A model generated the notes under the pieces. The model was not told the DNA's origin. It made no database searches and worked only from the letters and a program-made list of their open reading frames with translations. Shown here in pieces: positions 50,307 through 60,031 of a DNA stretch of 64,000 nt; positions within the stretch are counted from its first letter, which is position 1; each line of letters starts with the position of its first letter. This DNA is from Streptomyces lucensis JCM 4490 (lineage in GTDB: Bacteria > Actinomycetota > Actinomycetes > Streptomycetales > Streptomycetaceae). The stretch covers positions 372,001 to 436,000 of the forward strand of contig NZ_BMUE01000001.1 in the NCBI RefSeq assembly GCF_014650035.1. Reading direction: 5' to 3'. A program made the position numbers and the translations under genes.

Positions 50307-50705
50307 TCAGCCGGCGTGGCAGCCCAGCAGCTCGGCCGTCGTCCCCCTGGCCGTCGTACGGAGCGTGACGACCTCGTCGACGCGTGTGGCCGACCCGGTG
50401 AAACGGAAGTCCGCCCGGCCGACCTCGGAGCCGTCGGCCCCCTGTGAGCGCAGCGTGCAGTAGCCGTCGGTACCGGAGTCCTTGTGGACCTCCAGATGCA
50501 CCTTGACCGCGTCGTCCGAGGCCTGGAAGCTGACCACCTGGGCGCTGATCTCGTTCTGCGCGATGTAGTGGTAGGCGAAATAGGCGACCAGGGCGAGCAG
50601 GGCCGCGCCGAGCACCGTTGCGGCGATCTTGAGCTTGCGGTCGGCGCGCTCGTCCGAGGAGCGGCCGTAACGGCCCTCGGGGAGCCGCGTGCTCGCCGTA
50701 CTCAT
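50307..50705 (-). CDS. DUF4307 membrane protein
   Basis: The 132-residue protein has a short Arg/Ser-rich cytoplasmic start (LPEGRYGRSSDERADRKLK) and one membrane helix (about 28-47, containing ALLALVAYFAYHYI). An extracytoplasmic beta-rich domain has two cysteines (GYCTLR, LLGCHAG). This is the DUF4307 family, found in actinobacteria next to mca as here. The conserved neighbourhood hints at a mycothiol or envelope link, but no function is known. ATG 50705 follows GAGAGGA. It is divergent from mca. Confidence 0.88.
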   Translation of the reverse strand: MSTASTRLPEGRYGRSSDERADRKLKIAATVLGAALLALVAYFAYHYIAQNEISAQVVSFQASDDAVKVHLEVHKDSGTDGYCTLRSQGADGSEVGRADFRFTGSATRVDEVVTLRTTARGTTAELLGCHAG

Positions 50706-50854
50706 GATCGTCCTCTCGGCAGGAGTGGGGACGGATGTCCCGAAAGGGGCCCCGGGGCAGTACACCCGGAATTTTTCGCCTCCCGATTCGGTCACTATAG
50801 AAGCCGCCGATCGCACCCCAAGACGCGGGGGCGCCGACTGACGAGGATCATGTC

Positions 50855-51736
50855 TTGACTGACCAGCTGCGACTGATGGCCGTTCACGCGCACCCCGACG
50901 ACGAGTCGAGCAAGGGCGCGGCCACCATGGCGAAGTACGTGTCCGAGGGGGTGGACGTGCTGGTGGTGACCTGCACCGGCGGAGAGCGCGGGTCCATCCT
51001 CAATCCCAAGCTGCAGGGCGACAAGTACATCGAGGAGCACATCCACGAGGTACGCAAGAAGGAGATGGACGAGGCCCGGGAGATCCTCGGCGTCAGGCAG
51101 GAGTGGCTCGGCTTCGTGGACTCCGGTCTGCCCGAGGGCGACCCGCTGCCGCCGCTGCCCGAGGGGTGCTTCGCCCTGGAGGACGTCGACAAGGCGTCCG
51201 GTGAGCTGGTCAGGCAGATCCGCTCCTTCCGGCCGCAGGTGATCACCACCTACGACGAGAACGGCGGGTACCCGCACCCCGACCACATCATGACCCACAA
51301 GATCACGATGGTGGCCTTCGAGGGCGCGGCGGACACCGAGAAGTACCCCGAGTCGGAGTACGGCCCCGCCCACCAGCCGCTCAAGCTGTACTACAACCAG
51401 GGCTTCAACCGCCCCCGTACCGAGGCCCTGCACCAGGCGATGCTCGACCGCGGGCTGGAGTCGCCCTACGGGGACTGGCTCAAGCGCTGGAAGGAGTTCG
51501 AGCGCAAGGAGCGGACCCTGACCACGCACGTGCCCTGCGCCGACTTCTTCGAGATCCGCGACAAGGCGCTGATCGCCCACGCCACGCAGATCGACCCCGA
51601 CGGCGGCTGGTTCAAGGTCCCGATGGAGCTCCAGCGGGAGGTCTGGCCGACGGAGGAGTACGAACTGGCGAAGTCCCTCGTCGACACCTCCCTCCCCGAG
51701 GACGACCTCTTCGCGGGCATCCGGGACAATGCCTGA
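50855..51736 (+). CDS. mca: Mycothiol S-conjugate amidase
   Basis: The 293-residue zinc hydrolase cleaves mycothiol S-conjugates to GlcN-inositol and a mercapturic acid that is exported, detoxifying electrophiles and antibiotics. The family motif is AVHAHPDDESSKG (H13, D16 as zinc ligands), with the third ligand in GYPHPDHIMTH. CTGGERGSILNPKL and HATQIDPDGGWF also fit Mca rather than MshB. The start is TTG 50855 with GAGGA upstream; the nearby ATG 50850 hits a stop after two codons. The presence of mca supports an actinomycete host. Confidence 0.93.
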   Translation: MTDQLRLMAVHAHPDDESSKGAATMAKYVSEGVDVLVVTCTGGERGSILNPKLQGDKYIEEHIHEVRKKEMDEAREILGVRQEWLGFVDSGLPEGDPLPPLPEGCFALEDVDKASGELVRQIRSFRPQVITTYDENGGYPHPDHIMTHKITMVAFEGAADTEKYPESEYGPAHQPLKLYYNQGFNRPRTEALHQAMLDRGLESPYGDWLKRWKEFERKERTLTTHVPCADFFEIRDKALIAHATQIDPDGGWFKVPMELQREVWPTEEYELAKSLVDTSLPEDDLFAGIRDNA

Positions 51737-51737
51737 C

Positions 51738-51980
51738 ATGAGCGCAAGCGTGAGCCTGGCAGTGACGCACCTCGTCCCCCTCGCCAAGGAGCTCGACAAG
51801 AACAAGGTCACCCCCGGTGTCCTGGGCTTCGTCGTGTTCGCGGTGATGGCCGTGGCGGTGTGGGCCCTGATGAAGTCGATGAACAAGCACATGCAGAAGG
51901 TCGACTTCAAGGAGGCCGAGCCCGCCGGCGAGAAGACCGAGGACGAGGTCGCCTCGGGGGCGAAGACGCACAAGGGCTGA
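51738..51980 (+). CDS. 80-residue single-pass membrane protein downstream of mca
   Basis: The small protein has a short outside segment (SASVSLAVTHLVPLAKELDKNKV), one membrane helix (about 26-45, GVLGFVVFAVMAVAVWALMK) and a charged cytoplasmic tail rich in Lys/Glu. It starts at or just after the mca stop (ATG 51729 would overlap mca; ATG 51738 is 1 bp past it), so it is translationally coupled. A similar gene accompanies mca in other streptomycetes by my recollection. No function is known. Confidence 0.78.
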   Translation: MSASVSLAVTHLVPLAKELDKNKVTPGVLGFVVFAVMAVAVWALMKSMNKHMQKVDFKEAEPAGEKTEDEVASGAKTHKG

Positions 51981-52048
51981 GGGCCGGGGCCGGTCCGGCA
52001 CCGCCGGGCCACGGCCGAGTGGCGCCCCGCCGTCGTGGCGGCGGGTCC

Positions 52049-55000
52049 TCACCGTGCCGCCGCCACCTCGACCCCCATCACCTCCCGCGCGGGGCGGCCG
52101 GGCGTCATGCCCAGCCGCCATGCCTGCCATCCCGCCTCCAGCCGTACGCCCCGCTCCAGCAGCAGGGCGTACGCGGCGGCGCAGTCGGCCAGCTTCTCGT
52201 CGCGCAGCGGATGCGCGGCGCGGACCAGCTGGGCCAGCTCCTCCTGGGCGACCGCCGTGCCCACCTCCACCCCGCCCGGCGCCGCGTACGGCAGCAGGGT
52301 GCAGCGCAGGAAGCGGGCCCAGTCCTCGCCGCGCCGGTCGCCGTAGGACGTGAACAGGGCGAGCGCCTCGTCGCACAGGTCCAGTGCCTGCGGCGTACGC
52401 GCGTTGCCCGCGTCGACCACCGCCAGCTCCAGGCACGTCCACGCCTCGCCGTGCGCGACGCCGATGCGCTGGAAGTCGGCGCGGGCGTCCACGAGCAGCT
52501 GGCGGGCGAAGCCGGAGTTGCGCAGGGAACCGGTCTGCGCCGCCCGCTGGTCCCGGGTGACCCGGGCCGAGTGGTGGCGGGCGCACGCCAGGCCGTAGAC
52601 GTCGCGCATCCGGGAGAACATCGTGCGGGACCGCTCCAGGTCGCGCACCGCCTGGTCCAGGTCCCCGGTCTCCTCCAGCGCCTGCCCCAGGTAGTACAGC
52701 GTCCACGCCTCACCGCGCGCGTCCTCGTTCTCCCGGTGCCGGGCGGCGGCCGGCCTGAGGCTCTCCACGGCGGCCGCGGCGTCCCCGTCGACGAGCCGGG
52801 CCCGGGCCAGCTGGGTCAGCGCCCACGCCTGCCCCCGGGCGTCGCGCGTGCGGCCGTAGCGCTCCAGGGCGGCCCCCAGCTCCGTCTCAGCGCGCGGCAC
52901 GTCACCCAGGCGCAGCGCCACCTGGCCGAGCTGGAAGTGCGCCCAGGCCTCACCGTGCACCGAGCCGCCCTCGCGGTGCAGGACCAGGGACCGGGTGAGC
53001 AGGTCCAGCGCCTCCGAGAGCCGGGCCCGGTCCCGCTGGACCGCCGCGAGCGCGTGCATGGTCCAGGCCCGGTCCGTCGCCAGTTGCGGCGCCGCCTGCA
53101 GATCCAGCGCCTCCTGGAGCCTGGCCGCCGCCTCGGTGAGATTGCCCTGGTGGTGCAGGGTGATCCCGAGCGAACACAGCGCACGGGCCGCGCCCGCGTC
53201 ATGGTGCGCCTCCCGGTACAGGTCCACCACCGAGGCCAGGGTGGTGCGGGCCTTGTCCAGCTCGCCCAGCTGCCGGGCCGCGATGCCGGTGCGCCACTGC
53301 ACCGAGCGCACCAGCAGCCCCTCGTCCACGGCCTGCGCGAGCTCGTTGATCTCACCGAGCCGGTACAGGTCACCGCGCAGCAGGCAGTAGTCGCACAGGG
53401 CGCCCAGCAGGTTCAGCACGGCCGCCCGGTCGACGCCCTCCGCGTGGCGCAGCGCCGCGGTGATGAAGCTGGACTCGTCGTCCAGCCAGCGCAGCGCCTC
53501 GTCGAGCGAGGGGAAGCCGTGCGGGCCGAACTGGTTGGAGCGGGTCGACATGTTGCCGTCGACCAGGCGCAGCACCGAGTCGGCCAGCTCCGCGTAGTTC
53601 ACGATCAGCCGCTCCTGCGCCGCCGCCCGCTCGGCCGGGTCCTCCTCGTCCGCCAGCCGGGCCTGGGCGAAGGCCCGCACCAGGTCGTGCAGCCGGTAGC
53701 GGCTGCCGCGCACATGGTCGAGCAGACCGGCCCGCGCGAGCCCGGCCAGGTGCCGGGTGGCCTCCGCCTCGTCCGTGGCGAGCAGCGCGGCGGCCGCCGC
53801 CGTGCCGAGCGAGGCACGGCCCGCCAGGGCGAGCCTGCGCAGCAGCCGGCGGGCGGGCTCCGGCTGGTCGGTGTAGCGCAGCCACAGAGCGCGTTCCACC
53901 GGCTCCACCGGACCGTACGCGCCCAGGTCCGTGGCCAGCCGGCGGGGTGAACGCGGACCGAGCGCCGAGCCCGCGATCCGCAGCGCCAGCGGCAGCCCGC
54001 CGCACAACTCCCGCACCCGCTCGACCGACTCGGCGTCGTACGGGCCCGACGCGTCCTCGGCGGCCGCCCCCAGCAGTTCCTCGGCGCCCGCCGCGTCCAG
54101 CGGCTCCACCGGCAGGTGGTGCACCCAGGCCGCGAGGTCCGCCGGCAGCTCCAGGGCCGCACGGGCGGTGACCAGCACCAGGCTGTCGGACCGCTCCGGC
54201 ACCAGCGCCCGCACCTGCTCGGGGTCGCGGGCGTCGTCCAGCACGATCGTCACCGGCAGTCCCGCCAGGTGCTGGTGGTACAGCTCGCCGAGCCGCTTGA
54301 CCTGCTGGTCGGGTGAGGAACGCTCCCGGAACAGCAGTTGTTCACGGGGCGCGCCCAGCCGGTTGAGCAGGTGCAGCAGCGCGTCCCGGGTCGTCAGCGG
54401 CGCCTCCTCCCGGCTGGCGCCGCGCAGATCCACGACCACCGCGCCCCGGAAGTGGTCCCGCAGGTCGTGCGCCGCGCGCACCGCGAGCGTCGTGCGGCCA
54501 GAGCCGGGCTCGCCGTGCAGCACCACCACGGTCGGCCGGGTCTCGGTCGCCGCCCGGGCCGCCTGAGCCCACTGCCTGATCCGCCCCAGCTCCTGCCGCC
54601 GCCCCGCGAACGGCCCCTCCGTGTCCGGAAGCTGGCCGAAGGACCGCTCCAGTACCGTGCGCCTGCGGGCCGCCGCGCTCTTGTCCGCGCCGCGCAACGC
54701 CGGGCCGCCCGTCTTCTTCGGGCCCATCGAGGCGCTGAGCACCCGCTGCTGGTCGAGGAACGGACGGATGCCGCGCACCTCCAGCGCGGTCAGCCACTGC
54801 AGGCGCAACTGCTCCGGCCCGCCGGGCTGACCGGCCGCGCCCGCGCGGTGGTGCGCGGCCGGCACATGGGAGCCGGCCACCTTCACCACCGTGGCCGCGG
54901 CCCCCACCACGCCCGCGACGGCACCGGCGCCGACGGCCGTACCGGCACCGGTCCCGAGGGACAGGTCCGCCACCGCGGCGGCGACCGCCGCGACCGCCGC

Positions 55001-55252
55001 CACGAGCAGCGCCGTCCCGGAGCCCGCGCGGGCGTAGCGCTGGCCGAAGGTGAGCCGGCCGGCCTCGGCCTCGTCGAGCGCACGCGTGTAGGCGTCGTAC
55101 TCCTCGCCGGCCGATCGCGCCATCGTGTCCAGCGCGCCGCGCGCCCGCGACAGCAGCAGCTGCCCGTCGATCCGCCCGCCCGAGCGCCGCACCTCCTCCT
55201 CCACCGCCCGCGCCACGAGTCGCTCGGCTTCCGCGCGATGGCTGTCCCGCAT
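52049..55252 (-). CDS. STAND-type NTPase with TPR repeats and N-terminal membrane segments
   Basis: The 1067-residue signalling ATPase has a helical N-terminus (1-75) and a hydrophobic double segment rich in Ala/Gly/Val (78-125). An NB-ARC/STAND domain follows (about 215-480; P-loop GEPGSGRTT at 247-255, Walker B PVTIVLDDA, GLPLALRIAGSAL) and then a winged-helix part. About 500 residues of TPR-like repeats complete it. The P-loop has Arg where Lys is normal (R253). It resembles AfsR and other streptomycete STAND proteins but lacks a DNA-binding domain and has membrane segments instead. It may sense at the membrane and assemble oligomers. ATG 55252. Confidence 0.85.
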   Translation of the reverse strand: MRDSHRAEAERLVARAVEEEVRRSGGRIDGQLLLSRARGALDTMARSAGEEYDAYTRALDEAEAGRLTFGQRYARAGSGTALLVAAVAAVAAAVADLSLGTGAGTAVGAGAVAGVVGAAATVVKVAGSHVPAAHHRAGAAGQPGGPEQLRLQWLTALEVRGIRPFLDQQRVLSASMGPKKTGGPALRGADKSAAARRRTVLERSFGQLPDTEGPFAGRRQELGRIRQWAQAARAATETRPTVVVLHGEPGSGRTTLAVRAAHDLRDHFRGAVVVDLRGASREEAPLTTRDALLHLLNRLGAPREQLLFRERSSPDQQVKRLGELYHQHLAGLPVTIVLDDARDPEQVRALVPERSDSLVLVTARAALELPADLAAWVHHLPVEPLDAAGAEELLGAAAEDASGPYDAESVERVRELCGGLPLALRIAGSALGPRSPRRLATDLGAYGPVEPVERALWLRYTDQPEPARRLLRRLALAGRASLGTAAAAALLATDEAEATRHLAGLARAGLLDHVRGSRYRLHDLVRAFAQARLADEEDPAERAAAQERLIVNYAELADSVLRLVDGNMSTRSNQFGPHGFPSLDEALRWLDDESSFITAALRHAEGVDRAAVLNLLGALCDYCLLRGDLYRLGEINELAQAVDEGLLVRSVQWRTGIAARQLGELDKARTTLASVVDLYREAHHDAGAARALCSLGITLHHQGNLTEAAARLQEALDLQAAPQLATDRAWTMHALAAVQRDRARLSEALDLLTRSLVLHREGGSVHGEAWAHFQLGQVALRLGDVPRAETELGAALERYGRTRDARGQAWALTQLARARLVDGDAAAAVESLRPAAARHRENEDARGEAWTLYYLGQALEETGDLDQAVRDLERSRTMFSRMRDVYGLACARHHSARVTRDQRAAQTGSLRNSGFARQLLVDARADFQRIGVAHGEAWTCLELAVVDAGNARTPQALDLCDEALALFTSYGDRRGEDWARFLRCTLLPYAAPGGVEVGTAVAQEELAQLVRAAHPLRDEKLADCAAAYALLLERGVRLEAGWQAWRLGMTPGRPAREVMGVEVAAAR

Positions 55253-55417
55253 GTCCCGTCCCCCTTCGGCGGCAACTCCTCTGCGTACGAGTGTCCTTCG
55301 GGCAGCGCGGGAGCGCGAGGGGTCGTGATCGGGAGGTGCCGGGAGGAGGTGACGGAAAGGAGGCGGCCAGGGAGGAGGTGACCGGGCGAGGGCCCGCCGC
55401 CCGGAGGTGACGGGTGG

Positions 55418-55789
55418 TCACCTCCGGGCCGCGAACCCCTTGGACAGCGCCAGGGTCACGCACGCCGCGGCGAGCGCGCCCTCCGCGACCGCGCTCAGGA
55501 GGGCCTGTGCGAGGGCGCTGCCCGCCTGGGCCGTCGTTATGTCGAACCAGGCGTCCAGGATCGCGACGGACGCGGTGGCGGAGGCCGTGAGGCGGGCCCG
55601 GGGGTCGCCCCGCAGGCCGAGCAGGGCCGTCGCGGCGCAGCCGGCCGCCATGAGCGCGTCGAGGCCGATCCAGGCCAGCGACCAGTTGTCGACATGGGTG
55701 CTGCCCGGCAGCGTCACCGCCAGCACCACCATCCACGGCACGAGCAGCACGGCCGCCGCCCCCAGCGCCCGCAGTAACCACTTCCTCAT
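55418..55789 (-). CDS. Four-helix membrane protein divergent from an ArsR-type regulator
   Basis: The 123-residue protein consists mostly of four hydrophobic segments (about 6-26, 36-58, 66-86 and 93-115) with one basic loop (LRGDPRARLT). It has no charged catalytic motif. I cannot name a family. ATG 55789 follows GGAAGGGG 7 nt upstream. Its upstream region is shared with the divergent winged-helix regulator and holds 14-bp tandem repeats, so the regulator probably controls it. Confidence 0.75.
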   Translation of the reverse strand: MRKWLLRALGAAAVLLVPWMVVLAVTLPGSTHVDNWSLAWIGLDALMAAGCAATALLGLRGDPRARLTASATASVAILDAWFDITTAQAGSALAQALLSAVAEGALAAACVTLALSKGFAARR

Positions 55790-55856
55790 GCGACGTCCCC
55801 TTCCGCTGTCCATCCCTGTGCCCCCCATCCGTCGCTTCGTGCCTCCACAGTAGACC

Positions 55857-55890
55857 GCAGAGAAAATTCTGCAAAGAAAGTTCGGCAGAA
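55857..55890. promoter_or_regulatory. Tandem 14-bp repeats in the divergent promoter (operator candidate)
   Basis: GCAGAGAAAATTCT is followed directly by GCAAAGAAAGTTCG and then GCAGAAGTC, giving a 14-bp period. GCAGA (55857-55861) also pairs with TCTGC (55868-55872), and TTCTGC (55867) with GCAGAA (55885). The A+T-rich motif is out of character for the region and lies between the membrane-protein and regulator genes. Confidence 0.6.
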
Positions 55891-55952
55891 GTCGGGGTTG
55901 TCTCGGGGTTCCCCTCAGGACGCCCCGGGGCCCTCGGCGTTACCGTGGCGCC

Positions 55953-56543
55953 ATGACCGACGGCCTGCCCGAGATGACCAGCCTGGAGCGCACCGCTCTC
56001 TACAAGTCCCTCGGCAACCCCCTGCGCCGCCGGATCCTCGAGTACCTCGGCCGGCACGGCGAGGCGAACTCCACCGTGCTCGCCCGCGAACTCGGCGAGA
56101 GTTCCGGCACCACCAGCTACCACCTGCGCAAACTCGCCGAGCAGCGACTCATCGAGGAGATCCCCGAGAAGTCCGGCGGCCGGGAGCGCTGGTGGCGCGT
56201 GCTGCCCTTCCGGCACACCACGCCCGACCCGGCCGCGATGACCCCCGACGAGTACGCGGCCGCGGCACAGCTCGCCCACCTCAAGATCGAGTTCGACACC
56301 GCCCTGTACCGCCGCGCCCACCAGGAGTACCGCGGCCCCGAGGGCTGGGCCCAGGTCCAGCGCCACAGCACCTGGATGACCAGGGAGGAACTGCTGGCCT
56401 TCATGCGGGAGTACCACGCCCTGCTCGACCGCTACGGGCGCCCGCGCGAGCAGTCACCGCCGGAGGCGCGCCCGGTGCTCATGCGTTTCTACGCGGTGCC
56501 GGAGCCCGTGGGAGAGTGGAACGGTGAACCGACTGGCCCATGA
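55953..56543 (+). CDS. ArsR/HTH_20-type winged-helix transcriptional regulator
   Basis: The 196-residue regulator has an ArsR-like winged helix in residues 8-85 ([53 protein letters not shown]). A longer C-terminal helical domain follows ([45 protein letters not shown]) of the kind that binds a ligand or partner in PadR/HTH_20 members. There is no metal-binding cysteine pair. ATG 55953. Its end overlaps the start of the DUF255 gene by 20 bp. It is the likely controller of the divergent membrane-protein gene. Confidence 0.88.
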   Translation: MTDGLPEMTSLERTALYKSLGNPLRRRILEYLGRHGEANSTVLARELGESSGTTSYHLRKLAEQRLIEEIPEKSGGRERWWRVLPFRHTTPDPAAMTPDEYAAAAQLAHLKIEFDTALYRRAHQEYRGPEGWAQVQRHSTWMTREELLAFMREYHALLDRYGRPREQSPPEARPVLMRFYAVPEPVGEWNGEPTGP

Positions 56544-58554
56544 GACGTCCCCGTACCTGCTCCAGCACGCCGGCAACCCGGTCGACTGGTGGCCCTGGTC
56601 GGCCGAGGCGTTCGACGAGGCCCGCGCCACCGGCAGGCCCGTACTGCTGAGCGTCGGGTACAGCAGCTGCCACTGGTGCCACGTGATGGCCGAGGAGTCC
56701 TTCCAGGACCAGGCCACCGCCGACTACCTCAACGAACACTTCGTCAGCGTCAAGGTCGACCGCGAGGAGCGGCCCGACGTGGACGCCGTCTACATGGAGG
56801 CCGTCCAGGCGGCGACCGGGCAGGGCGGCTGGCCCATGACCGTGTTCCTCACGCCGGACGCCGAGCCGTTCTACTTCGGCACCTACTTCCCGCCCGCACC
56901 CCGGCACGGCATGCCCTCCTTCCGGCAGGTGCTGGAGGGGGTGCAGCAGGCCTGGAGCACCCGGCGGGACGAGGTCGGGGAGGTCGCCGGGAAGATCGTG
57001 CGCGACCTCGCCCAGCGGGAGTTCGGCCACCAGGGCGTCCGGCCGCCCGGCGAGCAGGAGCTGTCCCAGGCCCTGCTCGGTCTCACCCGCGAGTACGACC
57101 CGCAGCGCGGCGGATTCGGCGGCGCGCCCAAGTTCCCGCCGTCCATGGTGCTGGAGTTCCTGCTGCGCCACCATGCCCGCACCGGCGCCGAGGGTGCCCT
57201 GCAGATGGCCCAGGACACCTGCGAGCGCATGGCCCGGGGCGGCCTCTACGACCAGCTCGGCGGCGGGTTCGCCCGCTACTCCGTCGACCGGGACTGGGTG
57301 GTGCCCCACTTCGAGAAGATGCTCTACGACAACGCCCTGCTGTGCCGCGTCTACGCGCACCTGTGGCGGGCCGGCGGATCCGACCTCGCCCGGCGGGTCG
57401 CCCTGGAGACGGCGGACTTCATGGTGCGTGAACTGCGCACGAACGAAGGCGGGTTCGCGTCCGCGCTGGACGCCGACAGCGACGACGGCACGGGCCGGCA
57501 CGTCGAGGGCGCGTACTACGTGTGGACGCCCGAGCGGCTCGCCGGCGTGCTCGGCGAGGACGACGGCCGGTTCGCCGCCCAGTACTTCGGGGTGACCGAC
57601 GAGGGCACGTTCGAGCACGGGCAGTCCGTCCTGCAGCTCCCGCAGACGGAAGGCGTGTTCGACGCCGGGAGGATCGCCGCCGTCAGGGAGCGGCTGCTGC
57701 GCGAGCGGGCCGGGCGTCCCGCGCCCGGCCGGGACGACAAGGTGGTCGCCGCCTGGAACGGCCTCGCGATCGCCGCGCTCGCCGAGACCGGCGCCTACTT
57801 CGACCGGCCGGACCTGGTCGAGGCGGCCGTCGCCGCCGCCGACCTGCTCGTCCGCGTGCACCTGGACGAACACGCCCGCCTCGCCCGGACCAGCAGGGAC
57901 GGCCGGACCGGGCCCAACGCGGGCGTCCTGGAGGACTACGCGGACGTCGCCGAGGGCTTCCTCGCGCTCGCCTCCGTGACCGGCGAGGGGGTCTGGCTCG
58001 ACTTCGCCGGACTGCTCCTCGACCACGTCCTGACCCGCTTCACCGACCCGGAGACCGGCGCCCTGTTCGACACCGCCTCCGACGCCGAACAGCTCATCCG
58101 CCGGCCCCAGGACCCCACCGACAACGCCACTCCCTCCGGCTGGACCGCCGCGGCCGGCGCCCTGCTGAGCTATGCGGCCCACACCGGCTCGGAAGCCCAC
58201 CGCAGCGCCGCCGAGCGGGCGTTGGGCGTCGTCAACACGCTCGGGCCGCGCGTGCCCCGGTTCATCGGCTGGGGGCTGGCCGTCGCGGAGGCGCTGCTCG
58301 ACGGGCCGAGGGAGGTGGCCGTCGTCGGCCCGTCGCTCACCGACGCCCGCACGACGACCCTGCACCGCACGGCACTTCTGGGCACCGCCCCCGGTGCGGT
58401 GGTCGCCGTCGGCACCGCGGACGGCGACGAGTTCCCGCTCCTCGCGGACCGTCCGCTCGTGGCCGGTGAACCGACGGCGTACGTCTGCCGTAATTTCACG
58501 TGTGATGCTCCGACGACCGACCCGGAGCGGCTGCGCACGGCGTTGGGCGGCTGA
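56524..58554 (+). CDS. DUF255 thioredoxin-fold protein (YyaL/SPATA20 family)
   Basis: The 676-residue protein has an N-terminal thioredoxin-like domain with the Cys pair in SSCHWCHVM (C49, C52) and [13 protein letters not shown] large (alpha/alpha)6-type barrel follows ([43 protein letters not shown]), as in N-acylglucosamine epimerase-like or glycosidase folds. The family spans bacteria to human SPATA20 with no settled activity; combined redox and sugar-binding folds are characteristic. GTG 56524 overlaps the end of the regulator gene, so the two are coupled. Confidence 0.9.
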   Translation: MNRLAHETSPYLLQHAGNPVDWWPWSAEAFDEARATGRPVLLSVGYSSCHWCHVMAEESFQDQATADYLNEHFVSVKVDREERPDVDAVYMEAVQAATGQGGWPMTVFLTPDAEPFYFGTYFPPAPRHGMPSFRQVLEGVQQAWSTRRDEVGEVAGKIVRDLAQREFGHQGVRPPGEQELSQALLGLTREYDPQRGGFGGAPKFPPSMVLEFLLRHHARTGAEGALQMAQDTCERMARGGLYDQLGGGFARYSVDRDWVVPHFEKMLYDNALLCRVYAHLWRAGGSDLARRVALETADFMVRELRTNEGGFASALDADSDDGTGRHVEGAYYVWTPERLAGVLGEDDGRFAAQYFGVTDEGTFEHGQSVLQLPQTEGVFDAGRIAAVRERLLRERAGRPAPGRDDKVVAAWNGLAIAALAETGAYFDRPDLVEAAVAAADLLVRVHLDEHARLARTSRDGRTGPNAGVLEDYADVAEGFLALASVTGEGVWLDFAGLLLDHVLTRFTDPETGALFDTASDAEQLIRRPQDPTDNATPSGWTAAAGALLSYAAHTGSEAHRSAAERALGVVNTLGPRVPRFIGWGLAVAEALLDGPREVAVVGPSLTDARTTTLHRTALLGTAPGAVVAVGTADGDEFPLLADRPLVAGEPTAYVCRNFTCDAPTTDPERLRTALGG

Positions 58555-58631
58555 ACCGGGGAGGCCGGGCGGACTGCTCGGGCTGCCTGATTTGCGCGGT
58601 TGTCCGGGAAGATCCCGCTAACCGCACCGCA

Positions 58632-58678
58632 GTTCCGAAACAGGCTATTTATCGGAACAGCTCCCGGATTTCACAGTT
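58632..58678. promoter_or_regulatory. Inverted repeat and possible ECF-type promoter upstream of the glycan operon
   Basis: GTTCCGA (58632-58638) and TCGGAAC (58652-58658) form 7-bp arms around an A+T-rich 13-base centre (AACAGGCTATTTA). GGAAC (58654-58658) is followed after 17 bp by GTT (58676-58678), which could be read as an ECF sigma -35/-10. The motif lies about 64 bp upstream of the first glycosyltransferase start. Confidence 0.5.
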
Positions 58679-58741
58679 CCCCCCTACTCTCTCTCCAACG
58701 ACGCGGCGGCGGTGACCCAACGCCGCGTCCACAGGGGGTAA

Positions 58742-60031
58742 TTGAGTATCCGGGGGGATCTTTTGCTGACGTATGTCCTCATCGCTGCCGTCTCGCTGGC
58801 CTTGTTCTGGATGGCGGCCTTCACCCTGTGGTGGCAGATGCACGCGTGGCGCACGCCCGAAGTGCTCGCCTCCACCCGGTTCAGCAGACCGGACGGGGAC
58901 GAACACGTGTCGTTCTCGCTGCTGCTGCCGGCCCGCCACGAACAGGCGGTCCTCGACCACACCGTCCAGCGGCTGCTGGAGTCCACGCACGCCGACTTCG
59001 AGATCATCGTGATCGTCGGCCACGACGACCCCGGGACCACGGCCGTGGCCGAGCGGGCGGCCGGCCGGGACCCGCGGGTGCGGGTCGTCGTCGACACCCA
59101 CGAGAAGAAGAACAAGCCGAAGGCCACCAACACGGCGCTGCCGCACTGCCGCGGCGACGTCGTCGGGGTCTTCGACGCCGAGGACCAGGTCCACCCGGAA
59201 CTGCTCGCCCACGTCGACCACGCGTTCCGCACCACCGGCGCCGACGTCGTCCAGGGCGGTGTCCAGCTCATCAACTTCCACTCCAGCTGGTACAGCCTGC
59301 GCAACTGCCTGGAGTACTTCTTCTGGTTCCGCTCCCGGCTGCACCTGCACGCCCAGAAGGGGTTCATACCGCTCGGCGGCAACACCGTCTTCGTCCGCAC
59401 CGACGTCCTCAGGGAGGCGGACGGCTGGGACCCCGACTGTCTCGCGGAGGACTGCGACCTGGGCGTCCGGCTGTCCAGCGTCGGCAAGAAGGTCGTCGTC
59501 GCGTACGACTCCGACATGGTCACCCGTGAGGAGACCCCGGGCTCGCTGATGTCGCTGCTGAAGCAGCGCACCCGCTGGAACCAGGGCTTCCTCCAGGTGT
59601 ACCGGAAGAAGGACTGGCGGCAACTGCCGGCCCTGCGGCAGCGGATGCTGGCCCGGTACACCCTGATGACGCCGTTCCTGCAGGCCTTCTCCGGCGTGGT
59701 CATCCCGCTGAACGCGGCCGTCGCCCTCTTCCTGGACGTGCCCGTCGGCGTCGCCTTCCTCACCTTCCTGCCGCTGGTCACCGCGGCCGTCACCTTCGTC
59801 TTCGAGGTGGTCGGACTGCACGACTTCGGCCGGCAGTACGGGCTGCGCGTCCGCTTCGTCCACTACGTGAAGCTGGTCCTGGGCGGCCCCTTCTACCAGG
59901 TCCTCCTCGCCGGCGCCGCGATCCGTGCCGTGTGGCGCGAACAGCGCGGCCGCAACGACTGGGAGCTGACCACGCACATCGGCGCGCACCTCGACGCGGC
60001 CGAGCCGAGCCGAGAGGACGTTCCCGCGTGA
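58742..60031 (+). CDS. Membrane glycosyltransferase family 2, processive type
   Basis: The 429-residue GT2 enzyme has an N-terminal membrane helix (about 9-31). The catalytic domain has SFSLLLPARHEQ, the donor-binding DAED (about 140), EDCDLGVRL and the acceptor motif QRTRWNQGF (about 275-283), as in cellulose and hyaluronan synthase relatives. Three C-terminal membrane segments follow. It should polymerise or transfer sugars across the membrane. The start may be TTG 58742 (AGGGGG upstream) or TTG 58763 (GGGGGGA 5-6 nt upstream). It overlaps the next gene (GTGA) and begins a tightly coupled operon. Confidence 0.9.
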   Translation: MSIRGDLLLTYVLIAAVSLALFWMAAFTLWWQMHAWRTPEVLASTRFSRPDGDEHVSFSLLLPARHEQAVLDHTVQRLLESTHADFEIIVIVGHDDPGTTAVAERAAGRDPRVRVVVDTHEKKNKPKATNTALPHCRGDVVGVFDAEDQVHPELLAHVDHAFRTTGADVVQGGVQLINFHSSWYSLRNCLEYFFWFRSRLHLHAQKGFIPLGGNTVFVRTDVLREADGWDPDCLAEDCDLGVRLSSVGKKVVVAYDSDMVTREETPGSLMSLLKQRTRWNQGFLQVYRKKDWRQLPALRQRMLARYTLMTPFLQAFSGVVIPLNAAVALFLDVPVGVAFLTFLPLVTAAVTFVFEVVGLHDFGRQYGLRVRFVHYVKLVLGGPFYQVLLAGAAIRAVWREQRGRNDWELTTHIGAHLDAAEPSREDVPA

